The position numbers and the translations under genes are program-made. Source: a virus. Taken from it: 64,000 nucleotides of DNA. Of this stretch, positions 21,866 to 30,929 are shown one piece after another; the stretch's first letter is position 1, and every line of letters begins with the position of its first letter. The stretch is taken from positions 1-64,000 of IMG/VR virus record IMGVR_UViG_3300024264_000015, one strand, 5' to 3'. The notes under the pieces are model-generated. The model had not been told where the DNA came from. It searched no databases and saw only the letters and a program-made list of their open reading frames with translations.

Positions 21866-23227
21866 TTGACATTAGAAAGTGCATTACTTAAGCAAATACT
21901 TGCGAATGGTGATTTTAATACTTGGAACGGGTTAAAAGAACACTACTTCCCTGAAGGTGAATACCGAAAACTGTGGAAGATAGTAGACAAACACGTACAT
22001 AAGTATCATGACTTGCCTACATTTGAAGACTTAAAACTAGAGGTTCGTTCAAGAGAACTTCAGGAAAAGATATATGCTATTGAAACAGTAGAAACAGATG
22101 TTCCCTCAGAATTATTATTAGATTATCTAAAAAATCAATTTACACAAAGTGAGATTCTTACGAGAATCGAATCTTTTGTAGAAAACCAAATAGCTATCGG
22201 CGATGCTCGTGAGAACATTGACTTGTTGCAAGAGATTGTAGTACAAGTAGAAGATAGGGTAGAAACCAACGACGAAAACGAAAGTATGGATTCTATCGAG
22301 CTATTTGATAGTGAGGAAGATTACGCTAAGTATCTACCTCTGGGTCTTAATCACGAATATGATTTTGACTATAAATTCTCTCCCAAAGACCTGGTCGTTG
22401 TTGGCGGAAGTCGTGGTGGAGGTAAATCATTTACTTGTTGTAATGTTGCAGTATCGGCAGCCGAAAAAGGTAAGTCGTCTTTGTACTTTACAATCGAAAT
22501 GGAACCAAGACAGATTCTTCAAAGAGTCTGTGCTATGGCATGTAATATTCCTATCAAACGAATCAATACTAAAAATCTATCTCCTATGGAGTGGCATAAA
22601 GTAGCTGATTGGTGGGCAGGAAGATTCGAGAATGGAGATGAAGCTAGGAAAGGATTCAATGAACACGAAGATTTTGATAAGTTCCATTATCAGTTGACTC
22701 GTAATCCTTTGCGCACAGATGTTCCTCAAATAGACATCTACTATGACCCAAGTCTTACACTAGCTAAAATTATTAGTGTAGTAAGACAGAAGGTTGCGAA
22801 TACTCCAGACCTTGGCATAGTTATTGTGGATTACCTAAACCAAGTCAGACGCCACAACGCTCCCAGTCGTGGTGGTCAGTACGAATGGACTGAACAAATA
22901 GAGATATCCAAAGGGTTAAAATCACTAGCCCAAGAGAACAATGTCCTTGTTCTTTCAGCATTTCAAACAAACGAAAAAGGAGAAGCACGATTCGCCAAGG
23001 GTATCCTTGATGCAGTTGATGCTGCCTACAGTATTCAGCATTGGGGCGATACAGAACCAGCAATTAAGTTGAAATGTGATAAGATGAGAAATGGAAAAGT
23101 AGAAGGGTTTGTTTCTTCTATGAACTGGGATAGTTTGAGAATCGGCCCTCAGACTGAAATAGACCCAGACGAAAGAGCCGAAATGAAAGAGGCAATGAGT
23201 ACAGGAGAAAGCGCATATGACATTTAA
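21866..23227 (+). CDS. Replicative DNA helicase, DnaB/gp41-like
   Basis: A 453-residue RecA-fold helicase that unwinds DNA at the fork. The N-terminal half is helical (about 1-140). The Walker A is GGSRGGGKS with K187, and the Walker B region is LGIVIVDYLNQVRR, followed by ISKGLKSLAQENNVLVLSAFQTN. The start is TTG 21866 with GGGAG eight bases upstream; an earlier TTG at 21848 lacks a site. With the primase, polymerase and exonuclease downstream it forms the replisome set. Confidence 0.85.
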   Translation: MTLESALLKQILANGDFNTWNGLKEHYFPEGEYRKLWKIVDKHVHKYHDLPTFEDLKLEVRSRELQEKIYAIETVETDVPSELLLDYLKNQFTQSEILTRIESFVENQIAIGDARENIDLLQEIVVQVEDRVETNDENESMDSIELFDSEEDYAKYLPLGLNHEYDFDYKFSPKDLVVVGGSRGGGKSFTCCNVAVSAAEKGKSSLYFTIEMEPRQILQRVCAMACNIPIKRINTKNLSPMEWHKVADWWAGRFENGDEARKGFNEHEDFDKFHYQLTRNPLRTDVPQIDIYYDPSLTLAKIISVVRQKVANTPDLGIVIVDYLNQVRRHNAPSRGGQYEWTEQIEISKGLKSLAQENNVLVLSAFQTNEKGEARFAKGILDAVDAAYSIQHWGDTEPAIKLKCDKMRNGKVEGFVSSMNWDSLRIGPQTEIDPDERAEMKEAMSTGESAYDI

Positions 23228-23417
23228 GGATAAAATACAGAAAAGATTAGATGTATTACAATTCATGATGGAAAATAATATACACCTATCAGACCCCAAC
23301 GGGTGCATGGAATATACGCTAACTATCAGCAAATTTTGGTCAGTTCTCTCAGAAGAAGATAGAGATTATATCCAAGGATGTCAGTCTTCAATCGAAGAAG
23401 GATGGGAGTGGAAATGA
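23217..23417 (+). CDS. Conserved phage hypothetical protein, 66 aa
   Basis: A helical 66-residue protein with KRLDVLQFMMENNIHLSD and SKFWSVLSEEDRDYIQGCQSSIEEG. I recall this SVLSEEDRDYIQ pattern in marine T4-like phages next to replication genes. Function unknown. It overlaps the helicase end by 11 bases and the next gene by ATGA, so it is probably expressed with the helicase. Confidence 0.65.
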   Translation: MTFKDKIQKRLDVLQFMMENNIHLSDPNGCMEYTLTISKFWSVLSEEDRDYIQGCQSSIEEGWEWK

Positions 23418-23587
23418 TTTTGTACACAGAAACACAATTAAAAGTAGCTTATACAACGTATCTACAGAGTTTAATAGTATCAAACAGACAAGGAATAGAA
23501 GTACCGTTTCCTACACTAGAAGAATTTAGAAAGATTTATGAAGATGAATGGAATCAAAAATACAAGGAAATGAATGAGGGATTATAA
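23414..23587 (+). CDS. Small acidic protein, 57 aa
   Basis: Starts at ATG 23414 by ATGA overlap; an in-frame codon at 23378 would overlap more. A helical product (MILYTETQLKVAYTTYLQSL, LEEFRKIYEDEWNQKYKEM) with an acidic end. Unknown function. It overlaps the sulfotransferase gene by 14 bases. Confidence 0.6.
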   Translation: MILYTETQLKVAYTTYLQSLIVSNRQGIEVPFPTLEEFRKIYEDEWNQKYKEMNEGL

Positions 23588-24308
23588 TAAATTACTATTG
23601 TTAAGTCCTGGTAGAACAGGTAGTAGTAGATTGATGGGAGCTTTATGTGAAAGATATGGTTTAGGAGGAATTTCTGAGCCTTTTAACTGGGAACGTAGAT
23701 ACCAAAACATGAAAGTAGATGGATTCACTTTTCCAGAACGAGTTGAACATTGGAGAAATGTACCTGATAGAAAAGTAGTAAAATGTTTGTCTCATTATAC
23801 ACAGTTTCCAAATAATATGGCAAATGAAAGAATGGGCAAAGACCCTATGAGATTTTATCATGAAGTATATTTAAAACATCATGGTTTTCAAGAAAAGTTA
23901 CATTTCTATTTAAAATATATGAGAGAGTTTGATAGAACAATACTATTATCTAGACAAGATTTTGCAGATTGTTTTAGAAGTCATTTACTAGCTCAATATC
24001 ATAGAACTGCTTCTAGTAACTATGAATGGAGTTACAGTTCTTACTATGAAGATAGAGATGTTCCGTTTACTAAAGATTCTCAGTGGATTTTAAATTTATG
24101 TCTAGACTCTTTCAGATTAGTAGAAGAAGTATCTAGGCGTATGGAAATACCTATATTGTATTATGAAGATTTGTATACAGACGAAGAAAGATTTTTAAAA
24201 ACAAACAAAAAATTTAATTTAGGATTAGAGGATTACTATGAAAAAATGTTTAATCCTGAGTTAAGATTAAGATTACCAAAGGAGACACCATGGCGTACGA
24301 CAGAATAA
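23574..24308 (+). CDS. Sulfotransferase, Stf0-like
   Basis: A 244-residue PAPS-dependent sulfotransferase. The N-terminal phosphosulfate loop is LLLLSPGRTGSSRLMGAL, and the 3'-phosphate-binding part is RTILLSRQDFADCFRSHLLAQY. Stf0 enzymes sulfate sugars, such as trehalose in mycobacteria; here a glycan on the phage or host surface is likely (inference). It sits among sugar genes within the replication region, unlike the truncated relative at 15101. Confidence 0.75.
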   Translation: MRDYNKLLLLSPGRTGSSRLMGALCERYGLGGISEPFNWERRYQNMKVDGFTFPERVEHWRNVPDRKVVKCLSHYTQFPNNMANERMGKDPMRFYHEVYLKHHGFQEKLHFYLKYMREFDRTILLSRQDFADCFRSHLLAQYHRTASSNYEWSYSSYYEDRDVPFTKDSQWILNLCLDSFRLVEEVSRRMEIPILYYEDLYTDEERFLKTNKKFNLGLEDYYEKMFNPELRLRLPKETPWRTTE

Positions 24309-24775
24309 GTAGAGAAACAGCAGAACTAGTACCATTACCTCCACATACTTGGTATGTAAGAACGGTTGGATGGTTGCTAGAACAAGAAAAAGTAAAAGAG
24401 AACATACAGAATGTTCCAATAAATGAAAAGTTAAGGGAAAGTTTGGCAGAAGACGGAGTAAAATCTCCCATACTCTGTATGCCAAACTGGTACCCCATAG
24501 CAGGGAGTCAGAGGATGAGATGTCTTCAGGAACTCCCTGCCCTACATGGGCAAGAGATAAGAGTATGCCGATTCGATAAAGAATGGTGGTTAGTATTCTA
24601 TCTATGGGGTCAGACAGAAGAAAGAAACAGAATAGTAGCAATCTATTTCCAAATGCTAGAATTAGTATGGAAGTCAATGTATTACGAGGAGAATGGTGTA
24701 GACTCTATGGGAACAGATTATAAAGAGTTTGAAAAGATAGGCGATGAACTAGAAGGATGGAAACATAAACAATGA
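24290..24775 (+). CDS. ParB/sulfiredoxin-superfamily protein
   Basis: A 161-residue protein with a ParB-like nuclease-domain core: INEKLRESLAEDGVKSPILCMPNWYPIAGSQRMRCLQEL. In this superfamily the G-x-x-R region (AGSQRMRC) binds nucleotide. No HTH follows, so plasmid-type partition is not implied; phage members can be nucleases, modification enzymes or regulators. It overlaps the sulfotransferase by 19 bases and the epimerase by four. Confidence 0.65.
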   Translation: MAYDRISRETAELVPLPPHTWYVRTVGWLLEQEKVKENIQNVPINEKLRESLAEDGVKSPILCMPNWYPIAGSQRMRCLQELPALHGQEIRVCRFDKEWWLVFYLWGQTEERNRIVAIYFQMLELVWKSMYYEENGVDSMGTDYKEFEKIGDELEGWKHKQ

Positions 24776-25719
24776 GATATGTAATTACAGGAGGCGGAGG
24801 GTTTATTGGCTCTCACTTAGCAGAACACTTAAAAGATAGAGTGAATGATGAAATAGTTATTGTAGATAAAATATCTAACCACAGTAAAACTCACAACTTA
24901 AATACGAATGAGTACACTTACTACTTAGTTGATATAGCAGATGCAAATATAATGATGAAGATTTTACAGAAAGATGATGTAGTATTTCATCTTGCAGCTC
25001 AACCTCATGTAGATTTATCATACATCAGTCCTATGGAAACAACAATCAGTAATGTACTAGGAACACATAGTGTTTTAAACTCTTGCTTGAAAAATGAAGT
25101 AAAAAGTCTAACAGTTATGAGTACTGATGAAGTATATGGTTCTACAAATGTAATAGATGAGAATACAAAACTAGACCCAACTAATCCTTATAGTGCAACA
25201 AAAGCAGCTGCAGATATGTTAGTTAATAGTTTCAAACATATGTATCCTGACATGAAGATAAATACTCTAAGGTCTAATAATATAATCGGACCTCGTCAGT
25301 TTATAAGAAATATAATACCAAGGTTTTCTCTCCAAGCCCTAACGGGTAGGAATATAACTTTGCACGGCAAAGGAGAAGCTGAGAGAAGATATCTGTGGGT
25401 AAAAGATGCTGCAGAAGCTCTGTGGTTAATTTCTAAGAGTGACTACAATCACAAGATATATAACATCGGACATCCTGAAGTCTACTCTAACTTAGATATT
25501 GCAGAAATGATTTGCGACCACTTAGATATAGGACACGAAATAATACAAACAACAGAAGACAGAATATATAACGATACAATATATCCATATAATCCAACTG
25601 ATATTCAAAGAGACTTAGGTTGGAAACATTCATTAAACCCTGATATATCTATTCCAATTACAATAGATTGGTACAAAGACAATCTATCTTACTTCGAGGA
25701 GTACTATAATATACTATGA
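24772..25719 (+). CDS. NAD(P)-dependent nucleotide-sugar epimerase/dehydratase (RmlB-like)
   Basis: A 315-residue short-chain dehydrogenase/reductase of the extended type. The cofactor loop is GGGGFIGSHLAEHL (residues 7-20), and the active site is T118-D119-E120 with Y140-x3-K144 (STDEVYGS, NPYSATK). The T-D-E set points to dTDP-glucose 4,6-dehydratase-like chemistry. It would make a deoxy-sugar precursor for the glycosyltransferases in the window. The N-terminus coincides with an ATGA overlap. Confidence 0.85.
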   Translation: MRYVITGGGGFIGSHLAEHLKDRVNDEIVIVDKISNHSKTHNLNTNEYTYYLVDIADANIMMKILQKDDVVFHLAAQPHVDLSYISPMETTISNVLGTHSVLNSCLKNEVKSLTVMSTDEVYGSTNVIDENTKLDPTNPYSATKAAADMLVNSFKHMYPDMKINTLRSNNIIGPRQFIRNIIPRFSLQALTGRNITLHGKGEAERRYLWVKDAAEALWLISKSDYNHKIYNIGHPEVYSNLDIAEMICDHLDIGHEIIQTTEDRIYNDTIYPYNPTDIQRDLGWKHSLNPDISIPITIDWYKDNLSYFEEYYNIL

Positions 25720-26264
25720 GTGAGTATGAAAAATTAAATGGAGGTATGAGATTTGCCCCAGACCCGAAGTGGGTAAACAATAAGTTTAATCATCATTGGA
25801 TGGGTTTATGTCATTTAATAGCTAAGTTGCAAATACAGCAAGGAAAGATGATAGAGATAGGAACATATGCTGGAGAAAGTACATCAATGTTTGCCTCTAG
25901 TGGTAAGTTCATAAGTATTGATACGATTGACCCTTATTATTGGCCAGGTAGTTATGAAGTAGAAATGCAGTACAAAGTAAATGTTCGATATTGGGATTAT
26001 ATAAAACTACACAAACATTACAGTCAAGACATTCACAATAGGTTTGACAACAACCAATACGACTTTGTATATATTGATGGAGACCACAGCGGAGAAAATG
26101 TAGCAAGAGACATAAAACAATACTTTCCAAAAGTAAAACCTGGCGGGTATATCGGTGGACATGATTACAACAAACACCACTGGCCCGAAGTATGCGCTGC
26201 AGTAGATAACGTATTTCCTCAAGTTGATACGTTTGCAGATACAAGTTGGTTATGCCAAAAATAG
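25716..26264 (+). CDS. Class I methyltransferase (Methyltransf_24-like)
   Basis: A 182-residue SAM-dependent enzyme. The SAM motif is GKMIEIGTYAGESTSMFASSG, followed by ISIDTIDPYYW, YDFVYIDGDHSGENVARDI and KPGGYIGGHDYNKHHWP. This form occurs in methyltransferases working on sugars and small molecules. It follows the epimerase by ATGA, so it may methylate the sugar made there. The TAG stop (26262-26264) is part of the next promoter's conserved upstream block. Confidence 0.8.
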   Translation: MSEYEKLNGGMRFAPDPKWVNNKFNHHWMGLCHLIAKLQIQQGKMIEIGTYAGESTSMFASSGKFISIDTIDPYYWPGSYEVEMQYKVNVRYWDYIKLHKHYSQDIHNRFDNNQYDFVYIDGDHSGENVARDIKQYFPKVKPGGYIGGHDYNKHHWPEVCAAVDNVFPQVDTFADTSWLCQK

Positions 26265-26267
26265 TTC

Positions 26268-26296
26268 TTGACAAATCCTTAAAATTTTGATATAAT
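26268..26296 (+). promoter_or_regulatory. Sigma70-type promoter of the primase-polymerase unit
   Basis: TTGACA (26268-26273), 17 bases, TATAAT (26291-26296), preceded by AAAAATAGTTC. The primase ATG is ten bases after the -10 box, so the leader would be only about four bases. Confidence 0.9.
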
Positions 26297-26306
26297 ATAT
26301 TTAATT

Positions 26307-27146
26307 ATGATAGCAGAAGACTTATTAAGAGAGAAGAAAATTGATTATCGCATAAGCGGACAAGATGCCGTAGTGTCTTGCCTTAATCCAGAACATGATG
26401 ACAGTAATCCGTCTATGCGTATAGATAGGGTAACTGGCGTGTTCAATTGTTTCTCATGCGGTTATAAAGGTAATCTGTTTACATACTTTGGTGCACCTGC
26501 TTCTCCACTAGAAGTTCGTATGCACAGAATTAAAGAATCAATCAACAAAGTCAGGTCAGCAACTGTCGGTATCCAACTCCCAAAGGATAGACTATCGTGG
26601 AAAGGTGGTGGTATTCGGAATATTTCCGAAGAAACTCTCGCTAAATGGGATGCGTTCACATGGAACGTTCCTAAGTTTGAGAATCGCATCATCTTTCCGA
26701 TACGAGATATCACAGGCAAGACGGTGGCTTTAATAGGCAGAAGCATAGATGACTTCAATCCTAACAAATATTACATTTACCCTAACGGAGTGGAAATGCC
26801 TTTCTGTCCCGCTAAGGTAAAACCAATACAAAACAGAGTTATCCTTGTAGAAGGAATCTTTGATGCACTTAACTTATGGGATAAAGGGCTCAAGAATACT
26901 GTATGTTGTTTTGGTACACAGCAGGTAAACTGGGTTAAGCTTAGTTTATTAAAACTCCAAGGGATAACTGGTATAGATATCATGTTTGATGGAGATGAAG
27001 CAGGAAGGCAGGCTGGTGAGAAAGCCAAAGACCTTGCAGAGAAACTAGAGATGTCTGCAAGAGTAGTAAAATTACGAGATAACATAGACCCTGGCAACTT
27101 AACAAGACCAGAGATAGAAAGATTAAAGGAAAAATTATATGGCTAA
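26307..27146 (+). CDS. DNA primase, DnaG type (CHC2 zinc finger and Toprim)
   Basis: A 279-residue primase that makes RNA primers. The CHC2 zinc finger has C25, H30, C48 and C51 (CLNPEH, FNCFSCG). The Toprim part has VEGIFDALN (E182) and MFDGDEAGRQAG (D228, D230). It is smaller than DnaG, with no helicase-binding domain, which is usual for phage primases. The start is very close to the expected transcript end. It overlaps the polymerase gene by eight bases. Confidence 0.85.
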   Translation: MIAEDLLREKKIDYRISGQDAVVSCLNPEHDDSNPSMRIDRVTGVFNCFSCGYKGNLFTYFGAPASPLEVRMHRIKESINKVRSATVGIQLPKDRLSWKGGGIRNISEETLAKWDAFTWNVPKFENRIIFPIRDITGKTVALIGRSIDDFNPNKYYIYPNGVEMPFCPAKVKPIQNRVILVEGIFDALNLWDKGLKNTVCCFGTQQVNWVKLSLLKLQGITGIDIMFDGDEAGRQAGEKAKDLAEKLEMSARVVKLRDNIDPGNLTRPEIERLKEKLYG

Positions 27147-29400
27147 TGTAGCACTAATAGAAACAACAATGTCCAGCACGAACTGGAATAAATACTTTGA
27201 GTTTGAATTCGATAGGTTTGCCCTGTGTTCAGATAGTTCAAAGAAGAAAATTTTGAAAAGAGATGTTGATATCGAAATCGATATTGATGCGTACGAATGG
27301 CTCATAGTTGTGGGTTCCGAACCTTTCAAAATGTTTACAAAAAAGACATCAATAACTGAGTACAATGGAAAAGTTGTTGATTCTAAGTTTTTGGCAATAA
27401 TCAATCCCGCAATGATAAAGTTCAGACCAGAAGCAAAGAAGTCGTTCGAGGAAGCCGTTGAGAGCATAACGGGATATGTTAGCGGAGAACTACAACAAAT
27501 GACCATACCAAAAGATAAATGTTATGGCATACAAGACACAGAAGAATTAAACGCTTGGTTACAGAAAGCACTAGATGCACCAGGCGATTTTATTGCACTT
27601 GACTCAGAGACTTCAGCACTATATTGTCGTGATGGCTATATGCTAGGATTCTCTATGTCATATGAACCTGAGCATGGTATCTATGGAGACTGTGATTGCA
27701 TGGATGAAGAATCAGAAAGACTCATGCAGGAAATATTCAACAAGAAAAGAGTCGTCTTTCATAATGCAAAGTTTGACTTACAATGGTTTGAGTATCATTT
27801 CAACTTTGAGTTTCCACAGTTTGAAGACACTATGCTTATGCACTATATGTTTGATGAAAGACCAGGCACACATGGCTTGAAGACACTAGCAATCAAGCAT
27901 ACTCCATATGGAGACTATGAAGCAGAACTCTCAAACTGGATTGCAGACTTCAAGAAAAGAACAGGTATACTCAAAGATTCATTTGATTATAGTATGGTTC
28001 CCTTTGATGTTATGCAGAACTATGCTGGTATGGACGCTATTGTAACGTACTTACTATTTGAAAAGTTTGAAAAAGCATTGAAAACAAATGACAAACTATA
28101 TGGAGTATACAAAAGAATATTAATAGAAGGTTGTAGATTTCTAAAATGTATTGAGAGCAATGGTGTTCCATTCGACAAGACTCGTCTAGAATTTGGACAG
28201 AAGCGTATGGGCGAAGACATTGACACAGCAGTTCAAGCTTTGAATGAGTTTCCTGAAGTAAAAAGATTTATTGCAGATAATCAAGGATTCAATCCAAATA
28301 GTACACTACAACTTAGAACTTTATTGTTTGATTATTGTGGACTTAAATCTGACAAGAAAACCGCAACGGGTGCACTCAGCACAGATGCTGAAGTACTTGG
28401 TAATCTTGCAGAAGAACATGGAGTACCAAAACATATTCTTGAAGTTCGTCAAAAAGTTAAAATTAAGAATACATATCTTGATAAAATTATACCAAACCTA
28501 GATAGAGATGGTAGACTTCGTACAGGTTTCAATCTTCATGGTACAACCAGTGGTAGATTGAGTAGTAGTGGTAAACTGAATATGCAACAGCTTCCAAGAG
28601 ATAATCCCACCGTAAAAGGTTGTATCAAAGCAAAAGCTGGAAACAAAATAGTTGCGATGGACTTAACAACAGCAGAGGTATACTGTGCGGCTGTACTTGC
28701 AGATGACAAAGGACTTATGAATGTATTTAAGTCTGGTGGTAATTTTCATAGTACGATTGCGAAACAAGTATTCAGACTGCCAGGGGATGTTGACGACATA
28801 GCAACAAACTTTGGTGCACAAAGACAACAAGCAAAAGCTGTTACCTTTGGTATCATGTATGGAGCGGGACCGAAAAAGATTAGTGAACAAGTAACAAAGG
28901 ATAGTGGAGAATACTTCAGTATGCAAGACGCAGCAAATACTATCAAAGATTATTTCGAGGCGTTCCCTAAACTTCGTGAATGGCTAGACAACCAAAAGAA
29001 ATTTATTCAAGCGAATGGATTTGTTTACAGTAGGTTTGGCAGAAAGAGAAGATTACCTGATGTCCATTCACAGGACAAAGGAATCGCCTCACATGAAGTG
29101 CGTAGTGGAATCAACTTCTTAGTACAATCTGTTGCATCTGATATTAACCTTATGGGCGGTATCGATATGCAGAGATATATAGAAAAGACAGGTATGAAAG
29201 CGAAGATATTTGCACTTGTTCACGATTCCGTACTAGCAGAAGTGCCTGAAGATGAGATAGAACATTATTCAGAAAAGCTTCAAGAGTTTATACAAAAAGA
29301 TAGAGGATTATCAATCCCAGGCGCTCCAGTTGGATGTGACTTTGATGTTGCAGACGACTATTCATTAGGAAAGTTTGAGAAATTATATGGCATTTCATGA
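27139..29400 (+). CDS. polA: Family A DNA polymerase with 3'-5' exonuclease
   Basis: A 753-residue polymerase. The 3'-5' exonuclease has D155-x-E157 (IALDSETSAL) and HNAKFDLQWF. Polymerase motif A is AMDLTTAEVY (D508). Motif B is RQQAKAVTFGIMYG (R562, K566, F570, Y574), and motif C is LVHDSVLAEV (H695, D696). The residue at the place of E. coli Phe762 is Phe. Motif C has Ser where Pol I has Glu, a less common form. No 5'-3' exonuclease domain is present; that function is at 40255. This is the replicative polymerase of the phage. Confidence 0.9.
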   Translation: MANVALIETTMSSTNWNKYFEFEFDRFALCSDSSKKKILKRDVDIEIDIDAYEWLIVVGSEPFKMFTKKTSITEYNGKVVDSKFLAIINPAMIKFRPEAKKSFEEAVESITGYVSGELQQMTIPKDKCYGIQDTEELNAWLQKALDAPGDFIALDSETSALYCRDGYMLGFSMSYEPEHGIYGDCDCMDEESERLMQEIFNKKRVVFHNAKFDLQWFEYHFNFEFPQFEDTMLMHYMFDERPGTHGLKTLAIKHTPYGDYEAELSNWIADFKKRTGILKDSFDYSMVPFDVMQNYAGMDAIVTYLLFEKFEKALKTNDKLYGVYKRILIEGCRFLKCIESNGVPFDKTRLEFGQKRMGEDIDTAVQALNEFPEVKRFIADNQGFNPNSTLQLRTLLFDYCGLKSDKKTATGALSTDAEVLGNLAEEHGVPKHILEVRQKVKIKNTYLDKIIPNLDRDGRLRTGFNLHGTTSGRLSSSGKLNMQQLPRDNPTVKGCIKAKAGNKIVAMDLTTAEVYCAAVLADDKGLMNVFKSGGNFHSTIAKQVFRLPGDVDDIATNFGAQRQQAKAVTFGIMYGAGPKKISEQVTKDSGEYFSMQDAANTIKDYFEAFPKLREWLDNQKKFIQANGFVYSRFGRKRRLPDVHSQDKGIASHEVRSGINFLVQSVASDINLMGGIDMQRYIEKTGMKAKIFALVHDSVLAEVPEDEIEHYSEKLQEFIQKDRGLSIPGAPVGCDFDVADDYSLGKFEKLYGIS

Positions 29401-29863
29401 GATAAATTGGTATTGTGATACTGACTATATGAAAGATGTATGGGAAAAGTGTGGTCGTAAACAAACGACTCTAAAAGACCCAAACATAAGTGAGTTTATG
29501 CAACCTCTTTTAACAGTATTTGATAATGCGCTTAAAGAGAAAAAATATAAATTAGGAATAATGCAAATAGTAAATGACAAAACAACTGTGTCGGGCCCTA
29601 ACTGGAAATCAGTATATGTTTGGGGTTTTGACCCTTTTCATGTAAGTATAAATGGATGGAAAGTACATTCCGCAATATGTGATGTAACTAAACCTATAGA
29701 TATTGTCGGGCCTCACTTAGCAGTATACACAAATTTAAAGTTTGAAGCATTAAAGTTAGGGTATGATAAATATTGGGGTAAAAGTCAAGTTCAAAGAAAA
29801 GTAGTAACAACACAAGAGGTTTTTGGTGGCAATGTACGTACAGACAACATTGACGTTATGTAA
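29387..29863 (+). CDS. Hypothetical protein, 158 aa
   Basis: ATG 29387 inside the polymerase end is preferred; a TTG at 29375 is possible. A soluble protein with KLGIMQIVNDKTTVSG, WGFDPFHVSINGWKVHSAI and DIVGPHLAVYTNLKF, which suggest a mixed alpha/beta fold. No family is recognised and no catalytic motif is visible. Confidence 0.55.
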   Translation: MAFHEINWYCDTDYMKDVWEKCGRKQTTLKDPNISEFMQPLLTVFDNALKEKKYKLGIMQIVNDKTTVSGPNWKSVYVWGFDPFHVSINGWKVHSAICDVTKPIDIVGPHLAVYTNLKFEALKLGYDKYWGKSQVQRKVVTTQEVFGGNVRTDNIDVM

Positions 29864-30320
29864 GTTTCCTATGTATGTTCTTTCAGAAGAACCAGAACTA
29901 GTAGATGGTTTAGTATGGATTAATGACGAAGTAGTAGATGATAGAAATATGTTAGGAAAAACTATAGGACATAGAAGGCTACAAACACCAATGAAAAGTT
30001 TATATCCTTTACATAGACAAATAAACGAACCTAGTAATGTATATAAACATAGAGGGAAGCATTTTATAGATACCGAAGGTACATATTATTATAAAGAGTT
30101 AAAACCAATAGGAACAATAAAATATCATAAGATAGCTTCTATAAAAGAAAAACAAGGTATTAGAACCATAAGATGTCGTGACTTGGCTATAACATTAAAG
30201 ACACTTACTCCGCAACCAACTAATGCAAAATGGTGCGGAGTTTTGTATGTAAAAAATATGCCTTGGACTTTATGGGAATATAGCGAAACTAAAAAGAAAA
30301 ACAGAAAAAGAAACGTATGA
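29832..30320 (+). CDS. Conserved phage protein of unknown function, about 162 aa
   Basis: The start is uncertain: ATG 29832 overlaps the previous gene by 32 bases, while ATG 29871 is just after its stop. The core is EPELVDGLVWINDEVVDDRNML then RRLQTPMKSLYPLHRQIN, a pattern I associate with unnamed T4-like marine phage proteins. The C-terminus is very basic (SETKKKNRKRNV). It overlaps the oxygenase gene by four bases. Confidence 0.6.
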   Translation: MYVQTTLTLCKFPMYVLSEEPELVDGLVWINDEVVDDRNMLGKTIGHRRLQTPMKSLYPLHRQINEPSNVYKHRGKHFIDTEGTYYYKELKPIGTIKYHKIASIKEKQGIRTIRCRDLAITLKTLTPQPTNAKWCGVLYVKNMPWTLWEYSETKKKNRKRNV

Positions 30321-30928
30321 TACATTTAAATATACATAACTTTGTCAATCCTTATGAAGTACAAAGACTAGAAGAAGTCATTGAAAGAGACGAAGACCAA
30401 ATATTAGGTATACCAAATGATAATATACATAGATTTTATCCTGCACTTACAAGTCAGTATCATGTATATAACTGGTTACAAAATGATGCAGTTGCTTCAT
30501 TAGACTTACCTGATAGATTTTTTAATATGAAAGCACTAGAATCTTATAATGAATTGTATATTCAATGTTGGTGTAACATAGTAAGAGAAGGGGAAAAATT
30601 AAGTAAACATGTTCATGCAGGAATGAAAAGTCACAATAAATTTTATGCCGCAAACTTATTTATATCAGGAAATACAAAACCAGGTACTTGGTATGAAGGA
30701 ATAGGTACAGTAGAAAATACACCAGGTACATTAACATTTTTTGATTGTAGATTCCCTCACGCAGTTCCTGTGAATAAAACAAAAACACACAGAATCAGTA
30801 TGGCATTTGATATTTGGTACGAAAAACCACCAGGATATGAAGAGCCTCGTTGGCTTACATTTAAAAGAGAAGAATTAATAACTGACCCTATGGGTCGATG
30901 CTGGCCCGATTGGCCACCTGGAGAATAA
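30317..30928 (+). CDS. 2-oxoglutarate/Fe(II) oxygenase, 2OG-FeII_Oxy_5-like
   Basis: A 203-residue protein with H98-x-H100 (LSKHVHAGMKSHN), YAANLFISGN, GTLTFFDCRFPHAVP (H148) and HRISMAFDIW (R159). The H-x-H form with a following sandwich matches the 2OG-FeII_Oxy_5-like group, in which the first pair can be H-x-H or H-x-D. Substrate unknown. It is placed between polymerase and amidotransferase genes. Confidence 0.7.
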   Translation: MIHLNIHNFVNPYEVQRLEEVIERDEDQILGIPNDNIHRFYPALTSQYHVYNWLQNDAVASLDLPDRFFNMKALESYNELYIQCWCNIVREGEKLSKHVHAGMKSHNKFYAANLFISGNTKPGTWYEGIGTVENTPGTLTFFDCRFPHAVPVNKTKTHRISMAFDIWYEKPPGYEEPRWLTFKREELITDPMGRCWPDWPPGE

Positions 30929-30929
30929 T

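Noticed and set aside
21866-21895. TTGACA at the helicase start as a promoter
   Set aside because: No TATAAT-like box lies 17 bases away, and the TTG is better explained as the start codon.
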